Source: Streptomyces sp. NBC_00353 (lineage in GTDB: Bacteria; Actinomycetota; Actinomycetes; Streptomycetales; Streptomycetaceae). From it: 64,000 nt of DNA. The DNA is taken from positions 6,941,501 to 7,005,500 of the forward strand of contig NZ_CP107985.1 in NCBI RefSeq assembly GCF_036108815.1. The letters are read 5' to 3'. A program made the translations under genes and the position numbers. Positions 41,783-49,546 of this stretch are shown piece after piece; the first letter of the stretch is position 1, and each line of letters begins with the position of its first letter. The notes under the pieces were generated by a model, which was not told the origin of the DNA, ran no database searches, and saw only the letters and a program-made list of their open reading frames with translations.

Positions 41783-41957
41783 CACCCGGCCCGGTCCGCC
41801 GGCGCCGGGTCGGCATTGTCTGAGGGGTTGCCGTCTGCTGTCGGTCTGCTGAGCCGAGTGAGCCCTCGCCGGAGTATCCGGTGATCCGGCACCTGAACAA
41901 CCTGGAGTCCGTCGCTCACCGGTCACGCAGCCTTCCGCCGACCGGTCGCCGCTGCCA

Positions 41958-41980
41958 TTATCTGACGCATCGTCAGATGA
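41958..41980. promoter_or_regulatory. TCTGACG-class palindrome upstream of Ltp thiolase
   Basis: TCTGACG (41961-41967), CAT, CGTCAGA (41971-41977) form a perfect 7-bp-arm palindrome, preceded by TTA. It lies 36 bp upstream of the thiolase ATG, so it probably overlaps the promoter. Confidence 0.65.
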
Positions 41981-42013
41981 GTCGGAACGTGGCAGCGGCC
42001 CGGGAGGAAGACC

Positions 42014-43210
42014 ATGAAGGCGTACATCGTCGGTGTCGGAATGACGAAGTTCGAGAAGCCCGAGACGCGCGACTGGCAGTACTGGGACATGGCGAAGGAG
42101 GCCGGGAGCGCGGCGCTCGCCGACGCCGGGGTCCGCTACGAGCAGGTGCAGCAGGTCCCCGTCGGCTACTGCTTCCAGGCCTCCACGGCCGGCCAGCGCG
42201 CCGCGTACGAACTCGGACTGACCGGCGTACCCGTCTACAACGTCAACAACAACTGCGCGACCGGCTCCACCGCGCTGATGATGGCCCGCCAGTTCGTCGA
42301 GGGCGGCATCAGCGACTGCGTGCTCGCGCTCGGCTTCGAGAAGATGGCGCGCGGGGCGCTGGGCGGCGGCGGATCCGACGGCGGCGCCGCCGACTTCCGG
42401 ACGTCGCCCGTTGCCCGGCACTACGGGATCATGGCCGCCGCCCACGGCTTCGAGATGTCCCCGCCCACCGCCCAGATCTTCGGCAACGCGGCCCGCGAAC
42501 ACATGGAGCGTTACGGGACGACCGAGGCGCAGCTCGCGGCGGTCGGCGCCAAGAACCACCGGCACTCGGTGAACAATCCGTACGCCCAGTTCCAGGACGC
42601 CTACACGGTCGACGAGATCCTCGCCGCCCGGACCGTCCACCGCCCGCTGACCAAGCTCCAGTGCTCGCCCACCTCCGACGGGGCGGCCGCCGCCGTCGTC
42701 GTATCGGAACGGTTCGTCGAGAGCCACGGGCTGGGCGACCGGGCGGTCGAGATCGTCGCCCAGGCCATGACGACCGACACCGGTGAGTCGTTCGCCTCCG
42801 GCACCTGCATCGACGCCGTCGGCCGGCCCATGTCCCGGGCCGCCGCCCAGCAGGTGTACGACACCTCGGGGCTCTCGGCCGCGGACCTCGACGTCATCGA
42901 GCTGCACGACTGCTTCTCCATCAACGAACTCCTGACCTACGAGGCGCTCGGCCTGTGCGGCGAGGGCGAGTCCGGCAAGCTCGTCGAGTCCGGGGCCACC
43001 ACCTACGGCGGCCGCTGGGTCGTCAACCCGTCCGGCGGGCTGATCTCCAAGGGCCACCCGCTCGGCGCCACCGGTATCGCCCAAGCCGCCGAACTCACCT
43101 GGCAGCTGCGCGGCGAGGCGGGCCCCCGGCAGGTGCCCGATGCCCGGGTCGGACTCGCCCACAACATCGGGCTCGGCGGCGCGGCGGTGGTCACGCTGCT
43201 CCGTCGCTAG
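42014..43210 (+). CDS. SCP-x/Ltp-type thiolase-fold lipid-transfer protein
   Basis: 398 aa, ATG with GGGAGGAAG upstream. Thiolase fold with the reactive Cys in VYNVNNNCATGSTALMMARQ, then KMARGALGGGGSDGG, ELHDCFSINELLTYEALGLC and GGLISKGHPLGATGIAQAAE (HPLGATG active-site loop). These are hallmarks of sterol-carrier-protein-x thiolases such as mycobacterial Ltp1/Ltp2, which perform thiolytic or aldol cleavage of branched steroid side-chain acyl-CoAs (established). It lies downstream of the acyl-CoA dehydrogenase (232-bp gap with its own operator). It would supply the last step of the beta-oxidation cycle encoded in this region. Confidence 0.9.
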   Translation: MKAYIVGVGMTKFEKPETRDWQYWDMAKEAGSAALADAGVRYEQVQQVPVGYCFQASTAGQRAAYELGLTGVPVYNVNNNCATGSTALMMARQFVEGGISDCVLALGFEKMARGALGGGGSDGGAADFRTSPVARHYGIMAAAHGFEMSPPTAQIFGNAAREHMERYGTTEAQLAAVGAKNHRHSVNNPYAQFQDAYTVDEILAARTVHRPLTKLQCSPTSDGAAAAVVVSERFVESHGLGDRAVEIVAQAMTTDTGESFASGTCIDAVGRPMSRAAAQQVYDTSGLSAADLDVIELHDCFSINELLTYEALGLCGEGESGKLVESGATTYGGRWVVNPSGGLISKGHPLGATGIAQAAELTWQLRGEAGPRQVPDARVGLAHNIGLGGAAVVTLLRR

Positions 43211-43265
43211 TCGGAGGCGGGGCCCGACCATATACCGATGTACGGGGCGCAGAGTGCCTGCGAGT

Positions 43266-44792
43266 ATGACGCCCATGGCAGACGTCACGACCCCCGCGCA
43301 TGTGCAGAACCGGCGAACAAACCGCACCTGGGCGGTGGTGCTCGCCGCCTGCGTCGGCCAGTTCCTCGTCGTCCTCGATGTGTCGGTCGTCAATGTGGCG
43401 CTGCCGTCCATGCGGTCCGACCTGGGGCTGAGCGCCGCGCAGCTGCAGTGGGTGCTCAACGCCTACGCGATCGCGTTCGCCGGCTTCATGCTGCTCGGCG
43501 GGCGGGCCGCAGATCTGTACGGCCGCAAGCGGATGTTCCTGGTCGGACTCGGTCTGTTCACCGCCGCCTCGCTGGCCGGCGGATTCGCGCAGGAGGGCTG
43601 GCAGCTGCTGGCCGCCCGCGCGGCGCAAGGGCTCGGCGCCGCCGTACTGTCCCCCGCGACCCTCACCATCCTCACCGCCGCCGTCCCCGAAGGCCATGCC
43701 AGGACCAGGGCGATCGGCACCTGGATGGCCGTCGGCGCGGGCGGCGGCGCGGCGGGCGGGATGGTCGGCGGGGTGCTCACCGACGTCCTCAACTGGCGCT
43801 GGGTCCTGCTGATCAACGTGCCGTTCGGCGTGCTCGTCCTGATCGGCGGCGCCGCCTGGCTCGCCGAGAGCCGGGCGCGCGAGCGGCACCGTATCGACCT
43901 GCTGGGCGCGGTGCTCGTCACGGCGGGCCTGGCCGCCGTCGCCTACGGCATCGTGCAGACCGAGCAGGAGGGCTGGGCCGCACCGGCCACCCTGGTGCCG
44001 CTGCTCGGCGGACTCGCGCTGCTCGCGCTCTTCGTCCTGGTGGAGGCCCGGACGGCGGCGCCGCTGATGCCGCTGCGGGTGCTGGGCACGCGGGCGGTGG
44101 CGGCGGCGAACGTGGCGATGATCGTGATGGGGTCCGCCACCTTCTCGATGTGGTACTTCATGACCGTGTACGCACAGTCGGTGCTGGGCTATACGCCGAT
44201 GCAGGCCGGATTCGCGCTGCTGCCCACCTCGTTGGCGGTCGTCCTCGGCTCGACGTTCGCGCCGCGGATGATGGCACGGGTCGGTGCGAAGAATCTTGTC
44301 CTGATCGGTCTGGCGGTCACCGCCGCGGGCTTCGGATGGCAGTCCACGATGGGCGCCGACGGCTCGTACGTCACGTCGATCTGCGGACCGGGCATCCTGA
44401 TGATGGCGGGTGCGGGATTCGCGTCGACCCCGCTCGCCTCCCTCGCCACCTCGGGCGCGGCGCCCGGGGATGCCGGGCTGGTCTCCGGGCTGGTCAACAC
44501 CTCGCGGACGATGGGCGGTGCGCTGGGTCTCGCCGTGCTCTCCACCGTCGCGGCGGCGCGCACCGGGGGCGGAACCGGGGCGGAGGACCTCACCGCCGGT
44601 TTCGCGCTGGCGTTCCGCACGGCGGGCTCGGTGCTGCTCGGCGGGCTGCTGCTGATGACACTGTGGCTACCGCGTCACCGCTCGCCGCGCTCCGGTACCC
44701 CGAGCCCGTCGGGCACTTCGAGCCCGTCCCGTACGTCGAGCCCGTCCGGGACGCCGAGCGCGTCGGGCATGTCGAGGTCGTCCGGCGACTGA
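43266..44792 (+). CDS. MFS multidrug exporter, DHA2 (EmrB/QacA) type
   Basis: 508 aa with 14 predicted membrane helices. Motifs: VVLAACVGQFLVVLDVSVVN, LQWVLNAYAIAFAGFMLLGG, RAADLYGRKRMFLVGLGLF (motif A), LAARAAQGLGAAVLSPATLT and WRWVLLINVPFGVLVLIGG. The last about 36 residues are Ser/Pro/Gly/Thr repeats, a likely disordered tail. An ATG at 43275 is an alternative start. It runs convergent to the response-regulator gene. Substrate unknown; no adjacent TetR gene. Confidence 0.91.
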   Translation: MTPMADVTTPAHVQNRRTNRTWAVVLAACVGQFLVVLDVSVVNVALPSMRSDLGLSAAQLQWVLNAYAIAFAGFMLLGGRAADLYGRKRMFLVGLGLFTAASLAGGFAQEGWQLLAARAAQGLGAAVLSPATLTILTAAVPEGHARTRAIGTWMAVGAGGGAAGGMVGGVLTDVLNWRWVLLINVPFGVLVLIGGAAWLAESRARERHRIDLLGAVLVTAGLAAVAYGIVQTEQEGWAAPATLVPLLGGLALLALFVLVEARTAAPLMPLRVLGTRAVAAANVAMIVMGSATFSMWYFMTVYAQSVLGYTPMQAGFALLPTSLAVVLGSTFAPRMMARVGAKNLVLIGLAVTAAGFGWQSTMGADGSYVTSICGPGILMMAGAGFASTPLASLATSGAAPGDAGLVSGLVNTSRTMGGALGLAVLSTVAAARTGGGTGAEDLTAGFALAFRTAGSVLLGGLLLMTLWLPRHRSPRSGTPSPSGTSSPSRTSSPSGTPSASGMSRSSGD

Positions 44793-44831
44793 GGACGAGG
44801 CGGCCGCCGGCCGCTTCCCGGAGCCGACCGC

Positions 44832-45473
44832 CTACAACCACCCCTGCTGCCGCGCCGCCCGCACCGCCTCCATGCGATTACGGGTCCCCGTCTTCCCGAT
44901 CGCGGACGACAGATAGTTGCGCACCGTCGACTCCGACAGATGCAGCTTGGCCGCGATGTCCGCGACCGTCGCCCCGTCCACCGACGCGTTCAGCGCGTCC
45001 CGTTCACGCGCGGTGAGCGGGCTGGGCCCCGCGCTCAGGGCGGCAGCGGCGAGGGCGGGGTCGATGACGGTCTCGCCGGTCAGCACCCGGCGGATCGCCG
45101 CGGCGAGCTCCTCCACCGGGCCGTCCTTGACCAGAAAGCCTGCGGCCCCGGCCTCCATCGCGCGGCGCAGATAGCCGGGCCGGCCGAAGGTGGTGAGGAT
45201 CAGCACCCGGCAGTCCGGCACCTCCTCGCGCAGATCGGCGGCGGCGTCCAGTCCGCTGCGGCCCGGGAGTTCGATGTCGAGGAGTGCCACATCGGGACGG
45301 GACATCAGCGCGGCGTCCACGATCTTGTCCCCGGCGGCCACCTGGGCCACCACCTCGATGTCCGGTTCCAGACCCAGCAGCAGGGCGAGCGCGCCGCGCA
45401 TCATGCCCTGATCCTCGGCGAGCAGCACACGTACGGCCTTGGTCGGCCGGTGATTCTGGGGCATCTCGTTCAC
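44832..45473 (-). CDS. NarL/DesR-type response regulator
   Basis: 213 aa. Receiver domain: VLLAEDQGMMRGALALLL (acidic pocket), ALLDIELPGRSGLDAA with phospho-acceptor Asp in DVALLDIELPG, and Lys in FLVKDGPVEEL. The C-terminal LuxR-type HTH is SPLTARERDALNASVDGATV followed by AAKLHLSESTVRNYLSSAI. The start overlaps the kinase stop (ATGA). It should receive phosphate from the neighbouring HisKA_3 kinase and control the ABC transporter genes upstream in the same operon, as in DesKR-, LiaSR- and YvfTU-like systems. Confidence 0.93.
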   Translation of the reverse strand: MNEMPQNHRPTKAVRVLLAEDQGMMRGALALLLGLEPDIEVVAQVAAGDKIVDAALMSRPDVALLDIELPGRSGLDAAADLREEVPDCRVLILTTFGRPGYLRRAMEAGAAGFLVKDGPVEELAAAIRRVLTGETVIDPALAAAALSAGPSPLTARERDALNASVDGATVADIAAKLHLSESTVRNYLSSAIGKTGTRNRMEAVRAARQQGWL

Positions 45474-46705
45474 CGGCCCAGCGTATGGGGTGGGACCGAG
45501 CCGTCGGCGCTATCCATCCCGTCCGCGGCGTCCGTCGCGTCCACCGGCAGTTCCGCCGTGACCCCGAAGCCACCGTCCGGACCGGAGCCCGCCGTGAGCG
45601 AGCCGCCGGCCGCCGCGAGGCGTTCGGTGAGGCCCTTCAAGCCGGTGCCGCCGATGCCCGGAGCAGGCGGCTCGGCGCCCTGCCCGCGGCCGTCGTCGGT
45701 GACGGTCAGCCGGACCCGCTCGGCCGTGCCGTCGACCGTGAACGAGCAGGTGGTCGCATCGCTGTGGCGTACGACGTTGGTCACCGCCTCCCGCACCACC
45801 CAGCCCAGCAGCGCCTCCGTCTGCGGGGCGAGCGGCGGTCCCGATCGGCGGACCACCGGTTCGATCCCGGCGGCGGTCAGCGCGGACCTCGCCCGGTCGA
45901 GTTCGGTGGCCAGACTTCCCTCGCGGTAGCCGGTGACGGCCTCCCGGATCTCGGTGAGGGCCTGGCGGCCGACGGACTCGATGTCGGCGACCTGGAGCAG
46001 TGCCGCGTCCATGTCGCGCGGGGCCAGCCGGCGCGCGGCCTCCGACTTGACGACGATCACGGAGAGCGTGTGCCCCAGCAGGTCGTGCAGATCGCGGGAG
46101 AACCGGAGCCGCTCCTTCTCCACGGCGGTCCTGGCCAGTTCCTGCCGGGTGGCCCGCAGTTCCATCACGGTCTCCGACAGGGTGAGGATCGCGGCGGTCA
46201 CGGCGCCCGAGATGAAGGTGCCGTATCCGATGGTCCACGGGTCCGCGACGTTGTCCCCGCGCCGGACGGCGACGAGGCCGGCGACGACCGCGAGCCCGAG
46301 CAGGCCGAGCACCAGCTGCCGGTGACGCAGGACGGTGCCGCAGGCCAACGAGAGCAGCGGGAAGAACAGCAGCCAGCTGCCGCCGTAGCCGATCGCCAGC
46401 CCGAACGTGACCACGGCCATCACGGCGAGCGTCACGTACGTCACGGGGCTCTCACGCGATTTCTTGTGGAATCCCCGGAACACCACGGAGATGTAGAGGG
46501 AGTTGAAGACGAACAGCCCGATACCGCCGATCCAGGGGTTCGGCGTCTTCCCCTGGAAGAGGTTGGAGAAGGCGCCGAGCCCTATCAGCAGCCAGGGCAG
46601 CAGGGCGTACGGGCCGGGCGGCCCGAGGCGCCCTTCCTCCCGGTACCGCCTGCGCCGTTCCCTGCGTGATTCCGATCCGTCCCGGCTCATGCCCGTTCCG
46701 CTCAT
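45470..46705 (-). CDS. HisKA_3 sensor histidine kinase (DesK-like)
   Basis: 411 aa from the ATG at 46705 (ATGA overlap with the permease stop). About 35 charged N-terminal residues precede four to six membrane helices (YALLPWLLIGLGAFSNLF, YVTLAVMAVVTFGLAIGYGG, LVLGLLGLAVVAGLVAV). The dimerisation/H-box is RLRFSRDLHDLLGHTLSVIV, and the ATPase domain shows REAVTNVVRHSD and GIGGTGLKGLTERLAAAGG. With no extracellular loop of note it may sense the membrane itself, as DesK does. Partner of the downstream regulator. Confidence 0.92.
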   Translation of the reverse strand: MSGTGMSRDGSESRRERRRRYREEGRLGPPGPYALLPWLLIGLGAFSNLFQGKTPNPWIGGIGLFVFNSLYISVVFRGFHKKSRESPVTYVTLAVMAVVTFGLAIGYGGSWLLFFPLLSLACGTVLRHRQLVLGLLGLAVVAGLVAVRRGDNVADPWTIGYGTFISGAVTAAILTLSETVMELRATRQELARTAVEKERLRFSRDLHDLLGHTLSVIVVKSEAARRLAPRDMDAALLQVADIESVGRQALTEIREAVTGYREGSLATELDRARSALTAAGIEPVVRRSGPPLAPQTEALLGWVVREAVTNVVRHSDATTCSFTVDGTAERVRLTVTDDGRGQGAEPPAPGIGGTGLKGLTERLAAAGGSLTAGSGPDGGFGVTAELPVDATDAADGMDSADGSVPPHTLGR

Positions 46706-47427
46706 GCCGTCCTCGCGGACCGACGGTACGAGACGACGGCGTACGCACCGAACAGCAGGAGCCATCCGGCGAGCACGGCGATCGTCCCCGCGGACGGCGC
46801 GTGGCCGCCGGTGGCCGCCCAGCCCAGGTCGGCGAACCGGTGGGCGGGGGTGTACGCGCCGATGCTGCGCACCCACGACGGGAACAGGGAGAGCGGGAAC
46901 CACAACCCGCCGACGATCGCGAAGCCCATCAGGGCGGCCACGTTGACCACCCCGGTGGCCTGCGGGGTGAGCCGGTAGCCGTTGCCGATGCCGAGCAGGG
47001 TGAACGGCAGTGCGCCGATCCACAGCAGCAGCGTCAAGGAGATCCACTGCCCGGCCTCCAGCCGTACGCCGTTGACCAGCGCCCCGGCGAGCAGCACCGC
47101 CAGGACGGTGGGCAGCACGGTCACCGAGCCGCTGATCGCGCGCCCCGCGACCACCCGGGACGGATCGAGCGGGGTGATCCGGAGCTGCTGGAGCCAGCCG
47201 AGGGACTTGTCGGACGCGACGCCCGTACCGATGGACATGGCGGCACCCAGTGCCCCGTACGCCGCCATGCCGACCATGGACATGACCTTCCATTCGGCCG
47301 CGCCGTCGCCGTCGGCACCGAGGTTGGTGAAGAGCAGATACATCAGCACCGGCATCCCGATCCCGAAGATCATGAAGAATCCGTCGCGCAGGGTACGGCG
47401 GATCTCCAGGACGATGTAGGGCAGCAT
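46702..47427 (-). CDS. ABC-2-type transporter permease
   Basis: 241 aa with six predicted helices: FFMIFGIGMPVLMYLLFTNL, then MVGMAAYGALGAAMSIGTGV, VLPTVLAVLLAGALVNGV and VVNVAALMGFAIVGGLWFPL. The last motif (G.W.P) and the layout match ABC-2 exporters of the YvfS/DrrB type that move lipophilic compounds or antimicrobials outward. Its ATG overlaps the ATPase stop by one base. It is followed with overlap by the sensor kinase. Confidence 0.91.
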   Translation of the reverse strand: MLPYIVLEIRRTLRDGFFMIFGIGMPVLMYLLFTNLGADGDGAAEWKVMSMVGMAAYGALGAAMSIGTGVASDKSLGWLQQLRITPLDPSRVVAGRAISGSVTVLPTVLAVLLAGALVNGVRLEAGQWISLTLLLWIGALPFTLLGIGNGYRLTPQATGVVNVAALMGFAIVGGLWFPLSLFPSWVRSIGAYTPAHRFADLGWAATGGHAPSAGTIAVLAGWLLLFGAYAVVSYRRSARTA

Positions 47428-48362
47428 CAGACGATCTCCTTCTCCGAGAGGGTGGCAGGGGCGGTCAGAGCGAGGAACGCGTCCTCGAGGGTGGCCCGGG
47501 AGACCTGAAGGTTGCGGACCCGGCCGAGGCGGGCCAGCTCGATCACGGTGGCGTCCGAGTCGTCCGTACGCAGCAGCGCCCGGTCCCCGCGGACCTCGAC
47601 GGCGACGACGCCGGGCAGCAGCTCCAGACCCTCCGTACCGCCGCCCGCCAGGTCGAACGAGACATGGTTGCCGCCGACCGACTCCTTGATCCGGTCGCCG
47701 CTGCCGTCGGCGACGATCCGGCCGTGGTCGATGACGACGATCCGGTCGGCGTTCTCGTCGGCCTCCTCCAGATAGTGCGTGGAGAAGAGAACCGTGTTGC
47801 CGCGCCGGGCGTAGGCCCGCATGGAGTCCCAGAACGCGCGCCGGGCCTCGACGTCCAGCGCGGCGGTCGGCTCGTCCAGGACGATCAGCTCCGGATTGCC
47901 GGCCAGCGCGACGGCGAACCGGACACGCTGGACCTGCCCGCCGGAGAGCTTGTCGACGCGCCGGTCCGCGTACGCGGTGACACCCGCCAGAGCCAGCGAC
48001 TCGGGGACCGGCATCGGGCTCGGGTACGTGGAGGCGACGAAGGTGATCAGCTCGCGGACCGTCACCCGGGGGATGGGCCGCCCGTCCTGGAGCATGGCGC
48101 CGACCCGGCCGGCCCGTACCGCCTGCTCGGGGGTCCGGCCGAGCAGCCGCACACCGCCGGAGTCCGGTTCGTCGAGTCCGAGCAGGAGGCTGATGGTGGT
48201 GGACTTGCCCGCACCGTTGCGGCCGAGCAGGGCGACGGTCTCGCCGCGTTCGACGGTCAGGTCGATCCCGTCGACGGCGCGTACGGTCTGCTCCGCCCGG
48301 CCGAAGGTCTTGACTGCCCCGGTGAAGATCACCGCGGGCCCGCTCCCCGTTGTCTTTTCCAT
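47427..48362 (-). CDS. ABC transporter ATP-binding protein (DrrA/YvfR-like)
   Basis: 311 aa. Walker A ALLGRNGAGKSTTISLLLGL, Q-loop GAMLQDGRPIPRVTV, signature DKLSGGQVQRVRFAVALAG, Walker B LIVLDEPTAALDVEARRAFW and switch His STHYLEEADENADRIVV. A C-terminal DrrA-like extension follows (VVAVEVRGDRALLRTDDSD). It is the first gene of the ATPase-permease-kinase-regulator operon. A GATGACA/TGTCATC palindrome 60 bp upstream is a likely operator for the cognate regulator. Confidence 0.94.
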   Translation of the reverse strand: MEKTTGSGPAVIFTGAVKTFGRAEQTVRAVDGIDLTVERGETVALLGRNGAGKSTTISLLLGLDEPDSGGVRLLGRTPEQAVRAGRVGAMLQDGRPIPRVTVRELITFVASTYPSPMPVPESLALAGVTAYADRRVDKLSGGQVQRVRFAVALAGNPELIVLDEPTAALDVEARRAFWDSMRAYARRGNTVLFSTHYLEEADENADRIVVIDHGRIVADGSGDRIKESVGGNHVSFDLAGGGTEGLELLPGVVAVEVRGDRALLRTDDSDATVIELARLGRVRNLQVSRATLEDAFLALTAPATLSEKEIV

Positions 48363-48421
48363 GCCCCCGACGCTACGGAACCGGGTGGCTGTCCCGGCAG
48401 AGGCGCATGTACGGACTCCGG

Positions 48422-48437
48422 GATGACAAATGTCATC
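48422..48437. promoter_or_regulatory. Palindrome GATGACA-AA-TGTCATC upstream of ABC/two-component operon
   Basis: Perfect 7-bp arms with an AA centre, 60 bp upstream of the ATPase ATG. NarL/DesR-type regulators commonly bind ATGAC-type inverted repeats, so this may be the self-target of the operon's regulator (inference). Confidence 0.55.
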
Positions 48438-48471
48438 GCCGGCCCGTCGTCACGCGTTGCCCCGTAAGGCA

Positions 48472-48488
48472 TCTGACGGGATGTCAGC
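48472..48488. promoter_or_regulatory. TCTGACG-class palindrome upstream of MaoC operon
   Basis: TCTGACGGGATGTCAGC carries CTGAC/GTCAG arms and matches TCTGACGnnnCGTCAGA with one degenerate half. It is 158 bp upstream of the MaoC-like start and 47 bp from the KstR-like site. Confidence 0.5.
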
Positions 48489-48534
48489 AGTCTTCACAAC
48501 TACTGGGAGCTGCGTTATACATAGGGCCAACCGG

Positions 48535-48550
48535 CTAGAACGCGTTCTAG
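48535..48550. promoter_or_regulatory. KstR-like operator (perfect 16-bp palindrome) upstream of MaoC operon
   Basis: CTAGAACGCGTTCTAG is fully palindromic and is the best copy of the AGAACnnGTTCT class in the window. It lies 96 bp upstream of the MaoC-like ATG, just after a TATACAT stretch (about 48516-48522) that could be a -10. Confidence 0.75.
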
Positions 48551-48645
48551 AAGGGGCGCTGCGGCCGGCCCCGCACGACCTCGGTGCGGCCGACGGTGCG
48601 GACGGCCGTGCCGAGGTCTTCCCACCATCAAGGAGCAGCTTCCCC

Positions 48646-49500
48646 ATGCCCATTGATGCCGCAAAGGCGGTCGCGGCCGAACCCCGGACCGCCGAGATCT
48701 CCTGGGACCACAAGGACGTCCAGCTCTACCACCTGGGACTCGGTGCGGGCGCCCCCGCCACCGACCCCGCCGAACTGCGCTACACCCTCGAATCCCGGCT
48801 CCACGTACTGCCCAGCTTCGCCACCGTCGCGGGTGCGGGCACGGGCGTCGTCGGCGGACTGTCCTCGCCAGGGATCGACGTCGACCTGGCCGCCGTGCTC
48901 CACGGCGGCCAGACCGTACGGGTGCACCGGCCGATCCCGGCCGAGGGCAGGGCCGTCCAGACGTCGAAGGTCGCGGCGGTGTACGACAAGGGCAAGGCGG
49001 CCGTCCTCGTCCTGCGCACCGAGGCCGCCGACGACGAGGGGCCCTTGTGGACCAACGACGCCGAGATCTTCGTCCGCGGCGAGGGAGGCTTCGGCGGCGA
49101 ACGCGGGCCGTCCGGGCGGCACGCCGACATGGCCGTCGCCCCGAACCACACGGTCGAACGGCCGGTCCGCGAGGACCAGGCGCTGCTCTACCGGCTCTCC
49201 GGGGACCGGAACCCGCTGCACGCCGACCCGGAGTTCGCCCGGAAGGCAGGCTTCGACCGGCCCATCCTGCACGGGCTGTGCACCTACGGCATGACGCTCA
49301 AGGCCGTGGCCGACACGCTGCTCGGCGGTGAAGTGGCCCGCATCCGCTCGTACCGCACCCGATTCGCCGGGGTGGTCTTCCCCGGCGAGACCCTCCGCAT
49401 CCGGATGTGGACCGGGGACGGCCACGTCCGGGTCGCCGTGACCGCCGTCGAGCGGGACGAGGCACCGGTCCTGGCCGACACGCTCGTCGAACACTCCTGA
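48646..49500 (+). CDS. MaoC-family (MFE-2 hydratase 2-like) enoyl-CoA hydratase
   Basis: 284 aa, ATG with AAGGAG 8 nt upstream. Double hot-dog protein: the N-half has RYTLESRLHVLPSFATVAGA; the C-half carries the hydratase-2 motif (YRLSGDRNPLHADPEFARKA, then GFDRPILHGLCTYGMTLKAV) with catalytic Asp and His. This is the R-specific 2-enoyl-CoA hydratase of peroxisomal multifunctional enzyme type 2 and of mycobacterial KstR-regulated relatives. It opens a three-gene operon (46- and 43-bp gaps) with an alcohol dehydrogenase and an SDR. Two different operators precede it. Confidence 0.91.
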   Translation: MPIDAAKAVAAEPRTAEISWDHKDVQLYHLGLGAGAPATDPAELRYTLESRLHVLPSFATVAGAGTGVVGGLSSPGIDVDLAAVLHGGQTVRVHRPIPAEGRAVQTSKVAAVYDKGKAAVLVLRTEAADDEGPLWTNDAEIFVRGEGGFGGERGPSGRHADMAVAPNHTVERPVREDQALLYRLSGDRNPLHADPEFARKAGFDRPILHGLCTYGMTLKAVADTLLGGEVARIRSYRTRFAGVVFPGETLRIRMWTGDGHVRVAVTAVERDEAPVLADTLVEHS

Positions 49501-49546
49501 ATCACCCAAGGACCGACACACGCCACGACTTGAGGGGAGCCGCACC

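Noticed and set aside
37556..43459. A 5.9-kb minus-strand open frame (1967 codons) spanning the MFS gene, acyl-CoA dehydrogenase and thiolase
   Set aside because: Only the 37556-39355 part looks like protein. The rest is antisense to two well-supported plus-strand genes and has the Arg/Gly/Val-rich composition produced by high-GC antisense frames.
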